Origin: Rhinopithecus roxellana
Lineage: Eukaryota > Chordata > Mammalia > Primates > Cercopithecidae
Direction: 5' to 3'
Assembly (NCBI RefSeq): GCF_007565055.1
Contig: NC_044554.1
Location: 20,686,921 to 20,750,920 of the forward strand
Length of the DNA stretch: 64,000 nucleotides
Of this stretch, positions 34,491 through 46,377 are shown one piece after another. The first letter of the stretch is position 1. Each line of letters begins with the position of its first letter. Position numbers and translations under genes: made by a program. The notes beneath the pieces were generated by a model. It saw only the letters and a list, made by a program, of their open reading frames with translations. It was not told the DNA's origin and did not search any database.

Positions 34491-35205
34491 TCTGCAGAGC
34501 TTGAAGATCGGCAGGAGATGACAACTTATCACTTTATCAGGTCTTTCCTGAGCATGTAAACAGCCCTGAACATGCATATGGCTTTCTAGATTCCCAGGAA
34601 TATGATGGAGTTTTTTGGCAGGTTTTCGAGACGTATCATTACCAGCTTTGCCTGACAAGCATTTTGGTTATTCTATTTTATTTACCCCAACAATCATCTA
34701 TTGCCTCTGCCAGCAGAATCTAAGACATTAATAAGCCTGTAAATATTCTTGACAAATGCCTTTTCCTTGTACCCTAGAATCAGCGTCAGCACTGGAATAG
34801 TTCTGAGTTCAGTAAAATAAAGACAAGCATTTTAAGATGTTCTTCCAAAGAGACACCAGCCAGATCAGAACAAATAATTAATTAAAATTCTTTGTACATG
34901 AGGTCCGTTGGGGAGTGAAGTTTGGATTCCTCTTGTATGGAAAATATGGGTTGTTCTTTTAATGACTACTGCCAAAGTGGGAAATGGGAGGTGGAACTAG
35001 GGTAAATCCATAAAGTTTACAGCTCCTACCAAGAATCTCCCATTTTTCTCAAATGAACATTCTCTTGGTTGCTACAAACTTTCAGTTAATTTACAGAGTT
35101 CTGTTGATTCTGATAGATTTTGCCCATTTTCAAATTATACTTTTAAAGTGCTGGAGTTTGACTTTCTTAATTCTGCCATATTTGCTGATGCCATTCCTTA
35201 TTCAA
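34491..35205 (-). repeat. Probable L1M 5' UTR, antisense, joined to ORF2 by internal deletion
   Basis: On the minus strand this segment starts '(c)agcaaatatggcagaattaag', like the 5' start of old LINE-1s, and continues 'ggcaaaatctatcagaatcaacagaac', 'gtaaattaactgaaagtttg', 'catttgagaaaaatgggagattct', 'ctgtaaactttatggattta', 'acaacccatattttcc', 'gaatccaaacttcactcccc'. I recognise this as L1M 5' UTR material. Orientation matches the ORF2 piece to its left, so the two probably belong to one element lacking ORF1 and the 5' part of ORF2. Recognition of the 5' UTR is from memory and less secure than that of ORF2. Confidence 0.6.
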
Positions 35206-35209
35206 TTTT

Positions 35210-38200
35210 GAAGTCCTGGCAACTTGCTCAGTATCTGAGACAATAAATGATGGTTGACAGAGAACACTTCAACATAGGAATGAACTTCAGGTTGTGCAAT
35301 CCAGATTAAAAAATAGCTCTTCATTATATGTAATTATAGGCAAAATAATATTTCAATGGATTAGGATGGTTAATAACATTATTTACCCCCAGTATTTTAA
35401 TTCCTAAAATAATAATCCTCATGAGGGTGACACATTATCTAGGCTGCCATTATGTATTGCTCTCACATTGGCTATTAGAAAACACAACCAGTTATATAGC
35501 TAAGTTTGTGTTCATAAATATTTCTAAAGTCTATTTATATGTAGCATGAGGTCAACCTAATAGGAAACACAAGAAAACGTGGTCAATTATTGAATGCTGA
35601 AAAAAGGCTTAACTGCATATTTCAGCAGAAAAAAATAACTATTATCATGAAACATATACTTTTTAAAATACTCTAATAAGAGTTTGAAAAGAAAGTTTAG
35701 AGGTAGTAAATATAATACCAAGAATATTCTGTTTTATATTTCAAATGACCATCATGCTATGCAATTGAAAACATTGACGAAGAAACTCTCGGGAGCTCTA
35801 CAAACATCCTAAAGTAAATCTATTTGTTATTTGCCAATCTTCATAAATTTTAAACTAATATTTGGATTAAATATTTATTTATTTATTTATTTATTTTTTA
35901 CTAGGAAAGAAGAACAACTTTAGTATCACAGAGGTCCTTGTCAATCCCAATAATATCAACGGACAGTTTTTTGGTACCAGGCAAGATATTTTATTTTTGA
36001 CCCTAAACTACTTTATGTTTAATATGAGGATAGAGGATTAATTAGATTGTTCTAAACATTGAATGCGATTGCGTATGGAAAAACCACTAGCACATTGCCT
36101 GACATAGAGTTGACACACAATCAACTGGATTTTCATTTTCAAACTAGGACAATATTTATCATTTTTAGATTTGTTGTATGTGAATTTTCTGATTTAGATT
36201 AATTTTTAAAATATGTAATAAATAATATTTAGCAATTTTATTTTTGTGCATTTTTCCCTGAAAGATGGATGAAATGTGACTTCCATAAATGACATAGAAA
36301 GAAAGAAGGCATTTTCCAAGAAGAAAAAAAAAGGGTAGCTAAACATTCAAATGCAATTGTGATTAGCATCTGGACACCATGCCTGAATAAAAATAATTTT
36401 AATAAATATATTTGGAATTACTGTAACATACAAGTATTTAGAATATGATTTTTCCAATGTTTTATATATAATAAAAGTCTTCAAGTAAAAATAAATAACC
36501 ATGAAATAAAAATAGCACCAAAAACATGGAAGAGGTCTGATTTTAATTATAAACATTGTAAACTTTTGTGTAAACTTTTATAAGCAAATTTAACCATATT
36601 TACTATGTTTGAAAATTCCTCTCTTCCTAACAACAGAAGACTTCAAGCTCTTAAATCAAAGCATAAAATCATTAGTCTATCATTTCAACAAAAATTGATG
36701 TAGGACCTTTCATTGTTTTTCACTGTGCAATGGGTAAGCTCTTCCTATTATCATAATTAATCCTGTGATTTGCTATGTCAGAAGGCTTAAATCACTGAAA
36801 TGTAATTTCCACCATCACAAATAGTGGCCTAGAATTTATGATCAAGGAAATAGATGATATGCATAAGTAGAATGCTACTATGCATCCTGGAATCCACTGT
36901 ATATCATTATACTTATACTCTGTCTTACTGGCAGTCTTGGGCAAGCCTAAGTACACCTTTATTAACAAGTCAATAACACAATAACACAAGCTCTGTGTTA
37001 AGCTTTTGTATTGATCTAATATGGTTCACACTGGCATGCCAAACAGGTCCACATTTCAAAACAAGCTCTTTCTTAACTGTCGCTGATGGTGGGAGTCTCA
37101 TGTGTAAAATAATAGAAACGTTTCTGGTTTTAGCAATGTAAAGGTCACAACTGCCAAAATGAATAAGCAGTATCTTGTTCTATGCACATGAGAGCCAGCA
37201 GCAGGAAGGCATGGCCAGCATCATGACTAACTCAGTGCTTTGTCTGGTAGAGCCACCTGTTTCCTTCTGGATCCCTTGCATCTTGGGTGCTCTTTTTATG
37301 TGTACTACATGTCCTTCTTATGTTCCAATTTTGCTGCTAGCTAATTCCTGACAACTTCTTAAACTATAATTGAGGAGGTAGCTGATAGAAATTAGATGAT
37401 GAAATGAAAGTGAGTAAAACAAATTATACTCATGTCTTTTATATAGCAACAGTTAAATAAATTAAGTCAACTACTGAAAAAAAATAAGGAAATTATGAAA
37501 TGCGTAGCTAGTTGCATTTATAGTTCTAAAAAAGAGAAATTCTCTCAGAGTTTCTACTAGCTCTGAAGAAAACTGAATTGATCTTACTCCATATAGTGAG
37601 TCCTATGGGTATCTCCAGCCTCATCTTAGATAATGGCAGCTCTGTTTCCCTATTAAAATGGAAGAATCTGAAGTGACATTTATGCTTGTTTAGTAACTAA
37701 CTGCTGTAACAGAAACTCATTCATATAAAAGTGTTTATCAAATAAACTTTATTAGCTTTTAGTATAGTTGAGAATAAAAACCATGGCATTTGAGACAGTA
37801 TTAGGTAACTGATTAGGGAACCTCATGAGAGATTATATGATAAGGGAAAGAGGACTGGTTAGTTTTGTGGGGGAGAGAGTGGCCTGAAGTTGGTGGTATA
37901 ATCCATTTACTATACAATAAGCCTAAACAACTACCCCTGAATATAAATCCAATTTTTAAAAGTGTGATGTGGTACCCAAGAATAAACCATAGCCTATCTT
38001 TCAAGTGATTTATTTATTTATTTAAAAAAATCTGGCTGTTTTGGTTGGTTTTTCCAGAATAGAAGGACATGTATATCACTTTCTCCAGATGTAGAGTACC
38101 TCCCTTTTTGATTACATGTTTGCTTTGTAATCCTTTCCTCAAGAATGTCTGCTATTCTACCTTTAGAAACTTCCTGAATATTAACCCAAACCTCTCCTTT

Positions 38201-38540
38201 CTACATTTTTTCAAGAAATTGCCAGAAGAGTTGTAATATTTGTGTTATTATTTTACTACCCTAGCATTTCATAAATTGTGTTTATGATTCAACATTTCTT
38301 ATCTCTATCTTTTTTGCTATTTCAATCTCTAGTTACAAAGTTGGGAGGCATTCTCTTTTTTTAAGTAGAGATACTATAATATCAGCAAAATATTATCATT
38401 TCCATGGTGAGTCACAATGCCTCTAGGAATCCAGCAATTATAGTAAGTGGGTGAAGGAGGTCAGATGCTGGTTGTGGTGATTTCAGAGCCAGCACCTTAT
38501 CTAAAGAAGCAAAACTACAGATAATTTACAATCACACAGA
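35210..38540. other. 3.3 kb mostly unassigned; (ATTT)n tract and a possible MIR tail
   Basis: An (ATTT)n simple repeat lies at about 35,872-35,898. Around 35,990-36,125 the text 'aaacattgaatgcgattgcgtatgg...cactagcacattgcctgacatagagttgaca' resembles a sense MIR tail. The remainder is AT-rich with no gene or repeat that I can name. Confidence 0.45.
35990..36125 (+). repeat. MIR SINE tail, sense (weak)
   Basis: 'agcacattgcctgacatagagttgacacacaatca' corresponds to the MIR tail 'agcacagtgcctggcacatagtaggcgctcaataa', preceded by a degraded core. Confidence 0.45.
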
Positions 38541-38541
38541 A

Positions 38542-38661
38542 ATGTTTAACCAGTACTGCTGTGTCTGCAGGGATAGAAACAGAACCAATAGGATCTACTT
38601 CTCTATCAATCAATCATCTAGCTATCTTCCTGTCTATCTATCTGTCTATCTACCATCTATT

Positions 38662-38716
<55 letters not shown>

Positions 38717-39060
38717 ATCAAAGGGAAAGGGAGATATTTATTGCAAGGAATTGACTTATGTAATTGTAATCATGGGGATCTGCTTCAGTAAATTTGAAAT
38801 TCAGAGGATAGTCCATCAAAGGGGAAGGCTGGAACTCTCCTGGAGAAGCTAATGCTTCAGTCTTGAGACAGAATTTCCTCTTGCTCAGGAAAACCTCAGT
38901 TCTGCTCTTAAATTATTTCAACTGATTGAGTCAGTTTCTCCCAGATTATTGGGAATATTCTCTACTTAAACTTAAATGATTGTGGATCCTAATGAAATTT
39001 ACCAAATATTTTCATAGCAACACCTAGGTTAGTGTTTGATTAATAGGCTAAACATTTCAA
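38542..39060 (+). repeat. Ancient interspersed repeat with an internal microsatellite
   Basis: 'agggatagaaacagaaccaataggatctac', a simple repeat, 'gagatatttattgcaaggaattgacttatgtaattgtaatcatgggg', 'ctgcttcagtaaatttg', 'cttgagacagaatttcctcttgctcagg', 'ttcaactgattgagtcag' and 'agcaacacctaggttagtgtttgattaa' follow an order seen in a common mammalian repeat whose internal simple repeat is usually expanded. I do not assign the family name. Confidence 0.5.
38604..38716 (+). repeat. (ATCT)n tetranucleotide microsatellite
   Basis: Compound tract of ATCA, ATCT and GTCT units that becomes a perfect ATCT run of about 12 units at 38,669-38,716. Runs of this length are usually polymorphic. Open frames of 70-76 codons here are the repeat read as protein. 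Confidence 0.97.
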
Positions 39061-39064
39061 AACA

Positions 39065-40485
39065 ATATTTAAAAATCAGCTGATTTGACATTTTAAAGTC
39101 AGGATTTTCAGTTTTTCTTGGAAAAGCAGATTTGGCAACTGTGACGGTCAATTTTATGTTTCAATTTCAAACAAAAGAAAACAATTATTTTCCATTCAAA
39201 TATGGTGACTAACAATCTTGGTTTGCACAGGACTGAACTTGTCCTGGGTGAAACGAAATGGTTGATCTCCCTACATTCAAACAAAACATATCTCTTTCTA
39301 GAGTGTGCCCATGAAGTTAAGGCCATCCTGAATTCCCATGAGATAAAGAGGTGCCTGTGGAACTAAATAAGCTTGAACAGAGATTATCAGTCTTATGCGT
39401 ATGTTGCATAAGACTTACTTTAACATATGTTGGGGACAAAACATTTTATCACCAATAACATTCCTGCTAGAATAATGGTATTGGTTCAGGTGGGCAGGGG
39501 ATAAGGGTTTGTAGAGTGAAAGATTCCTTAGTGAAATGTTTATCAGAAAATTCATGGAGGCACAGTTGGGGGAAAGCTCTCACTTAAGTCTAACATCTAT
39601 TTCTCTTTCAGCAGGACAGGCCACCAAGTATGCTATAGGTATACATGGGTCTCCTGTCTTAGAAAATTACTAAATTCATCATTAAAGAAAGTTAAATCTA
39701 GCATGAGAACTAAAGGATTGGGGTAAATTTCTACATGTAAAAACTCAGAGGGCAAGTGAAGACAACAGGAAATATAATCTAGTTGGATAATATATATCTT
39801 CAACACTGTTTGCTCATATTAAATATGACAGGGATTTTATTGGTTGGGTATCACAACATCTTAGGATGTAGGCTGCTAACATAGTATTAAGCTCAGTTTT
39901 ATAAAATCAATTCTATTAGAGGATACCAAAAAAATATGTTTTTACAAGATTCTTTCATGATTTGAGTGCTTTCTACTTACAGTCAAGTTTTATTTATTAA
40001 AAAATGAAGCATTTAAGTTGAACACATTCTTCAATAAAAGGCTACCTTATGTCTGGAAGTGGATATACTACCAGCTGTGTGGCCACAGCTGACTCATTCG
40101 ACATTCCTTAGGTTCAGCTTCTTTGACTTTAAAATGATTTTGGTAACCTGAAACTCACAGCTATGTTTTAATGACTAGATATCATAATGTATATGGTGAA
40201 ATGGGCTATTTCTATTTATTCTCTTTAGAATAGAAATGTGAACCTCATTCAGCAAAAGTTTTATTTGTACTTGTCTTATGTATATGTCTATAGAACCAGC
40301 ATTCTAAGAAATATTTAGAGTAATTGGTTCAATTGTTGATTGACATCATTGTATTATCTAGTTCGTCTATGAAATGTGCATAGTCTTAACTCATTTATTT
40401 TAGAGTGGTTTCCTGTGTTCTGGTAAAAGCTTTATTTTCAAGACTTCTTTATAAAATAAAAATGTAAAGAAAAACCTAGCTGTAA
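39065..40485. other. Unassigned sequence with one short hairpin
   Basis: No named repeat or gene. A perfect 10-base inverted repeat with a 7-base loop occurs at 39,389-39,415. A 72-codon minus-strand frame (39,108-39,326) has no recognisable domain. Confidence 0.4.
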
Positions 40486-40486
40486 G

Positions 40487-40729
40487 ACAATGTAGCTTTT
40501 GAGGTCCTGTAATTGGAATGAGTCCACTTTAAATCTTTTAACGAGGATCTATTGGAGGGCAAGTCTGGTGCTAGCAGCCACAGTAATTCCAGCTCCAATA
40601 GCGTATATTAAAGTTGCTGCAATTAAAAAGCTCGTAGTTGGATCTTGGGAGCAGGCATACGGCCTGCTGCCAGGCAAGTCACTGCCCATCCCCGCCCCTT
40701 GACTCTTGGTGCCCCCTCGATGCTCTAAC
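40487..40729 (+). pseudogene. 18S rRNA pseudogene fragment
   Basis: About 240 bases clearly derived from nuclear 18S rRNA: 'gaggtcctgtaattggaatgagtccactttaaat', the 530-loop region as 'gctagcagccacagtaattcc', then 'agctccaatagcgtatattaaagttgctgcaattaaaaagctcgtagttggatcttgggagc', and part of the V4 expansion ending 'ccccgccccttgactcttggtgccccctcgatgctct'. Many CpGs of the functional gene appear as TpG or CpA. It is an isolated internal fragment in AT-rich DNA, with no A-tail and no clear target-site duplication. It cannot form a ribosomal subunit; an open frame across it is spurious. Confidence 0.95.
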
Positions 40730-41675
40730 CCCGGATGTACTATTGAAAAACTATTTAACGAATCTCAAATTAATATATTTCATGTTTAGGACTATTTGAC
40801 TTTTCAATGGTTTTTGCAAAATCAAACAATAATCAAAGATTATAAAATAAAACCCATATCAAAGACACAAATACAAAACTGACAGAGGAAAGTCAGTCTA
40901 TCAAACCCTCATGTTCTGGAAATGATGGCTTGAGCACATGAAAGTGGATTTTGTTCTCTTGCTTCCTTATCCTGATTCATAGTTGAACACTTACATTTTA
41001 AAAATCCATAATGTAGTTAATTGTGAATTAATGATTATATTGATCATAATTCTTTCTTTGAAGGAGATTTTTATAGACAAATGTATTCACTATAGCTACT
41101 TCTAACCACCAAGAAATTTAATACCTTCTCATATAAAGTTTTTCTATAATATAATGACCTCACTCTAACTCCAGGCCAAACAATTATTCAGTATCACAGT
41201 AGACTTTCAATGGGTAACAATACTGTGCCATGAAGCCATCTATAAAACATGTTTTCTTGGAGATTTCCTTTCATTTGGTGTTAGAATCAAGACATATGGG
41301 ATACATTTGGATCCAGTTTGCTTTAACAACAAAACTCGTCTGACTTTAACAATCATTGAAGCCATATATCATTCTTATAATTAAGATTTGTTTATCGTTC
41401 CCAGTTGTAATGAATGATTGATACAAATAATTCTCTCTATCTGGTAATAACTAAGTTTTATATCATCACAAGTTAAAGAGTCTCAATTTTAGAATTGTAT
41501 TTTATTACGTAAAATACTTTTCAGCCAATTACAGTCTTTAGATGGAGATATAATTAATGACATTAGAAGTCAAATCACATGGAATACTGTGTATTATCAA
41601 GTAAATTCATCAAAATATAGTTTAATTAGATCATTAATTAGTCCCCCCAAATTACTTAAGAGTTATGAGGTTCTG
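40730..41675. other. Unassigned AT-rich sequence
   Basis: No recognised repeat, gene or regulatory motif. Confidence 0.4.
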
Positions 41676-41679
41676 ATAT

Positions 41680-42185
41680 GTGCTTGACAATGCAGATAGG
41701 AAGAGATACAAAACACATATTCTGATCTCAATGTCTTTTCAATTAGATTGATATAAGCAGGGAAATTTTTTTAAATAATTAATAAAATGAGAACGCATAT
41801 TCCAAGATCTTTATAAAGTTCCTGAGAACTTAGAGGAAGAGAAAGCTCTGCATATTGTGGTAGAGAGAAGGCACTTCATGAAGAAGCAAGAAACTGAGTT
41901 TGTTTCAAGAATGGGTGTCCAGTTAAGGCAGCGGAGGAATTCTTAAAATGGGGAAATGGTAAGAGCAAAAGGTAAAGGTGTGAAAGCAATATGGCATTCA
42001 AGTGACAGCAAAACTGGTTTCCTTCTGAAGTTTGATTCAATTAGAAACAGGCTTTGGAACCTGAAATGACAAACGAAGATTTAACTTAATTTTATAGACA
42101 ATAGAGAGCCAGTCATTGATCAGGGAAATACAACAAAGTATTCTTCGATTGATTGTATATTTTTCATGAATTTAGACTATATGAA
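41680..42185 (-). repeat. L2-like ancient repeat, antisense (weak)
   Basis: A purine-rich succession ('gcttgacaatgcagataggaagagatacaaaacacatattctgatc', 'gagagaaggcacttcatgaag', 'ggtaagagcaaaaggtaaaggtgtgaaagcaatatggcattca', 'acaatagagagccagtcattgatcagg') has the order of blocks seen in antisense L2-type repeats. Diverged; family uncertain. Confidence 0.4.
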
Positions 42186-42629
42186 TAATTGAATAGGATG
42201 CATTTAAAAGTGGGGATAACAATTAAGTGTAGGCATTGGTTTAATAGTACCCTTAATACAACTACAGGGCAGATTTGAATTATAGTTTGAAAAGCTAAGC
42301 AATTCTATTATATTATAATGATCAATAATATTTATAAATTGATAAATGAAGTGAATAAACCTGTGAACCAGAGCAATATTACAATTTTTAATATTCAAAA
42401 CTGTTTTTCAACTATTTAACACCAAAATAGTATATGTAAATACTTATGAATATATAAGATTAAAGATATAAAATTAAATAATTTTATAAATATTTTGTTC
42501 TTAAGTAAAAAGTAATGTCTTTCAAGTAAATTAAGAGAAAACAGATACTAAAACTATGTCAAAATGTATCTTTTATTGTATCTTTTCAAGTCACCAACTA
42601 ATTCAAAATAAAAATGCTCAATAACTCCA
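42186..42629. other. Unassigned AT-rich sequence
   Basis: Very AT-rich; no recognisable element. Confidence 0.4.
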
Positions 42630-42733
42630 CAGTGGCACCTGCTACCAGTCCCAGATACTTTAGAGGAGGATTGCTGAGGCCAGGAGTTTGGGGCCAGCTT
42701 GGGCAACATAGCAAAACCTTACCTCAAAAAAAA
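42630..42733 (+). repeat. FLAM or Alu left-arm fragment, sense
   Basis: 'gtggcacctgctaccagtcccagatactttagaggaggattgctgaggccaggagtttggggccagcttgggcaacatagcaaaacc' followed by an A-run: one 7SL-derived monomer, diverged, consistent with a free left Alu monomer or old truncated Alu. Confidence 0.7.
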
Positions 42734-43023
42734 TATATGCTTGAAGGAAAATTATGCAGATGATGTAATATCTAATTTATTAGCAGGTGGCAAATCGCCA
42801 GCCTAAATAACAATGGGTTTCTTAAAAAGTAGTAGATATTTGTCTTTAACATAGATTTCTGTCTTTATCTTTATTATTTTCTTATTTTAAGGTGTGCTTC
42901 CCTTAAAAAATCATAACAATATTTTAAATATGTTCAGATTTTATATTATAAACTTTGTTTTCTGATAATGTCATAAAATTTTTATATTGACATAAGCATG
43001 ATTATTTATTGTATTAGATTTTC

Positions 43024-43387
43024 TGTTTTAGTCTGCTGTCATGCTGCTGATAAAGACATACCTGAGACTGGGAAATTAACAAAAGAAAGAGATTTATAGG
43101 ACTTTCATTTCCACATGGCAGGAGAGGCCTCACAATCATGGCAGAAGGCAAGGAGGAGCAAGTCACATCTTACATGGCAGTAGGCAAAAAGAGCTTGTGC
43201 AGGGAAACTCCCCCTGTTTAAAACCATCAGATCTCAAGAGACTCATTCATTATCACAAGAACAACACAGGAAAGACCCACCCCCATAATTCAATCACCTC
43301 CCACCAAGTTCCTCCCATGACACACGGGAATTGTGGGAGTTACAGTTCAAGATGATATTTGGGTGGGGACACAGCCAAACCCTGTCA
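43024..43387 (-). repeat. MaLR solo LTR (MST/THE1 class), antisense
   Basis: Near-complete LTR of the mammalian apparent LTR retrotransposon group. The right edge read on the minus strand begins TG with 'ggtttggctgtgtccccaccc', continues through 'aattcccgtgtgtcatggga' and 'gtgataatgaatgagtctcttgagatctgatgg', then 'cttctgccatgattgtgaggcctc', and ends '...gcatgacagcagactaaaaca'. No internal region is attached, so it is a solo LTR. Confidence 0.9.
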
Positions 43388-43389
43388 TT

Positions 43390-45560
43390 TATATAATGAA
43401 GATACACTTTACTTTGTGTATTAAAGCTCCTTGTTTTTACTCAAAATAAGTTTGAGTAAAATAAAAGTAAATAGCAAAATAAGTTTGAGTAAAAGAAAAA
43501 TAAATGGAATTTTAAAGTCATTTTAAGAAGACAATACAAGCTATGATTATGAAATGAGCAGAAACATATAAAGCATTGTAATTTCCCACTGTTGCATTCT
43601 TGGAAAGCTTTCATAATCCTAGCTACTAAATCTTTTATTCTCCACTAGGATAGGATACAAGCTTTTTAAAAATGCTATAGTAAATATAGTTGTTCTAAAC
43701 TTATTCCTTAAAAATATATTTAAAGTTTACATTATGTATTTAATAATTAATAATTTTTTAAAAAATGCTTATAGCCATTAAATATCTTCATTAGTTGTTA
43801 ATGTTAGGATTTGTATTTTAAATATTAGTATTTATTTTTACCTAAACTGTTTTTGCCTCCTGATATGTTAAGTTGTGCACTCTGTTAGGCTGTACTGGGG
43901 TAAAAATGACAAGATGCCAAGAAAAACAGTTTTATTTAATTTTTCATGAGGAAATGAATTCACACAGTTTAAAATGACAGCTTTTTATCCTAAACTCTGT
44001 GGTGTTAGGATAACTATATAAATGTATAAACTGATGTTTTAGAAACAGGGGTCTTTTGTTTGCTTGTTTTGCTTTACATTTAATAGTAATCTGTGTCTCA
44101 AAGAAAGTGGCAAAATATCACGTATTTTGACATACTCTTTTCACTAAACAGAATGTTGAAGTCAGGGTTAGGACTGACAGTAAATTAATGAGAATTGCCA
44201 ACATTCTTTATTTAAAGCTCAAATATTCTTGGAGAAAATTTGATTTGTCCTAACAAGATTTGATTAGTATTTTAACAAGATTCCAGCTCAAAATTTCCGA
44301 GCCTATCTATCTTCCCTCCTAACTATACTTGGCACAGAAAAATTACAAATGTGAACAAACTAATAACTAAGAAAAATATTAAAGACAAGGTGTGAGTTTG
44401 GGATTCAGATCCTAGAAGCTGAATTGTTTTCAATATTTACGTTCTTTTTATTTTTGTAATCAGTTATCAAAAAGCTTTGTCAAAACTTATGAGGACATAT
44501 GGAAATATGCTGCTTACACTCATCACCAGCTCTTAAAGAAATAAACTGCTTTGCTCCTTTACTAAAACTGTAGTTGGACTGGATGAACTCCACAAATAAC
44601 TCCAAGTGCATGTAAAAATTCTAAATAAAAATAATAAACTATATTAATTTTACTATACCTCAAGGTAATAAGATAGGCATTGGCATAGAATACGATACTT
44701 TTCTTTTATGACTGGTAAGTAGTACATATCATATTGGTACCTCACTTTTATGTTTTCCTTATATTTCTACATAATGCTGATTTCGAAGTTACTCTCTGCT
44801 AGTTTTGGTAAAAATTTTACTCTTATGCGAATGAAATGTAAAATGTGTTCATGAGATGAGATGGGTTATCAGTAATTTTTGCAGCCTGATAATTTTGATT
44901 TCTAATGTATTTTTATTATTTGATGAGGTCAGTTCAACGTACTCTTTGAAAATATAATGTTAAATTCACTTTAGGCTATTTCACATGCAACTGTTTAGGG
45001 ATCATTTTAAATTTTTGTTTCTAAATGTAAGATGGAAAATATTACAGCCTCTTTGAATGCTGATGGAACAGACTCAGTATGGAGTAAAACTGATGTTTTA
45101 GGACAGAGGAGACACCTGCAAGACTGATGTCTTTACGTAGTATAATTTAAGAGGTTGGCTTTAGTCAGAACGGAAGAATCATTAATGTAATAGGAAGGTA
45201 ATGGGGAGTAGGTAGTAATTCTATTCTGATTGCTTCTGAGACTAGTTCATGGGCTGAGAGCAAGGAGAGAAAAAGGATTAGCAGTTGTAGAGCAAGGAGA
45301 GAAAGGATTAGCAGATGTTGTAGGACAGGAGAAAAAAAAACTGAAATTAAATGTCAGAGTCAGAGAATGAAATGAAGAAGAAAATTTAGTTGATTTGCTA
45401 GTAGCTGTGAGAACTAAATTGAAGTTAGACAATCGTGACTTTAAAGTCAATATGACAGTGTGGAGAAAGAGATTGGCAAGGGAGATAAAGATGCATACAA
45501 GGATGTAATTTTTAGAAATGGACCATGGGATCTAAGCCATGTCTTGAGTGCTTAAGAACA
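43390..45560. other. Unassigned sequence with small tandem duplications
   Basis: Mostly AT-rich with no named family. Contains a 10-base inverted repeat (43,436-43,460) next to a 33-base-period duplication (about 43,442-43,505), and a 32-33 base tandem duplication at 45,257-45,321 ('agagcaaggagagaaa'). Confidence 0.45.
45257..45321 (+). repeat. Two-copy tandem duplication (32-33 bases)
   Basis: 'agagcaaggagagaaa--ggattagcag-ttgt' occurs twice head to tail; the copies differ by a 2-base and a 1-base indel. Produces no open frame of note. Confidence 0.9.
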
Positions 45561-45566
45561 AAACAA

Positions 45567-45889
45567 GGTCGGGGCACGGTGGCTCAGGCCTGTAATCCCA
45601 GCACGTTGGGATGCCGAGGCAGGTGGATCAGGAGGTCAGGAGATCAAGACCATCCTGGCTAACACGGTGAAACCCCATCTCTACCAAAAATACAAAAGAA
45701 TTAGCCCCGGGCGTGGTGGCGGGTGCCTGTAGTCTCAGCTAGGCAGGAGGCTGAAGCAGGAGAATGGCGTGAACCCGGGAGGCAGAGCTTGCAGTGAGCC
45801 GCGATCCTGCCACTGCACTCCAGCCTGGGTGACAGAGCAAGGCTCCATCTCAAGAAAAGAAAGAAAGAAAGAAAAAAAAAGAAAAAGAA
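45567..45889 (+). repeat. AluY, sense, with (GAAA)n tail
   Basis: Complete sense Alu from 'ggtcggggcacggtggctcaggcctgtaatccc' through 'gagaatggcgtgaacccgggaggcagagcttgcagtgagccgcgatcctgcc' (AluY diagnostic text), ending in an A-rich tail grown into a GAAA microsatellite (about 45,853-45,889). Confidence 0.95.
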
Positions 45890-46362
45890 TGAGACAGGGG
45901 TGAGGAATAGTGAAAAATCTCTAGGTTCTGGAAGAGTCAAGGCAATTTTAGCAAAATCTGTCTTATGACCACGGGTAGATACAGGAGGAAGGTCATTAGA
46001 GGGAGGAGTAAGAAATGTTGATAGAATCACTTCCATATATAGAGAAATCATCAAGCACATGTATAGGGCTGATTAAGACAGGAAATAATTGTTGATATAA
46101 AGATCAACAATTAGTGGGGGCTTTTCAGGAGAATTACAGGCTCTGAGGGTCCCTGCTTCAGTTACATTCCAATGGCAAAGGTCAGGTTGTGGCGGGGGAG
46201 CAGCACTGAGAACATGAATATCTACATAGAATCACTAAAATTAGAATGAATTGTTAATAAATGCGTAAGTATCAGTGTATAGATTGATCCATATTCTAAT
46301 TTTTGCTTTTTAATTTTATTTCACACAAAATTATGTAGAAACCCTTCATTAAATTAGATTTA
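45890..46362. other. Unassigned sequence with a perfect hairpin
   Basis: No named repeat. An 11-base perfect inverted repeat with a 6-base loop lies at 46,086-46,113. Confidence 0.4.
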
Positions 46363-46377
46363 TAATTCTTATGTATT

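Noticed and set aside
38542..38791. Frames of 70-76 codons rich in Ser-Ile-Tyr-Leu
   Set aside because: Translation of the ATCT microsatellite.
40499..40702. 67-codon frame
   Set aside because: It is the 18S rRNA fragment read as protein.
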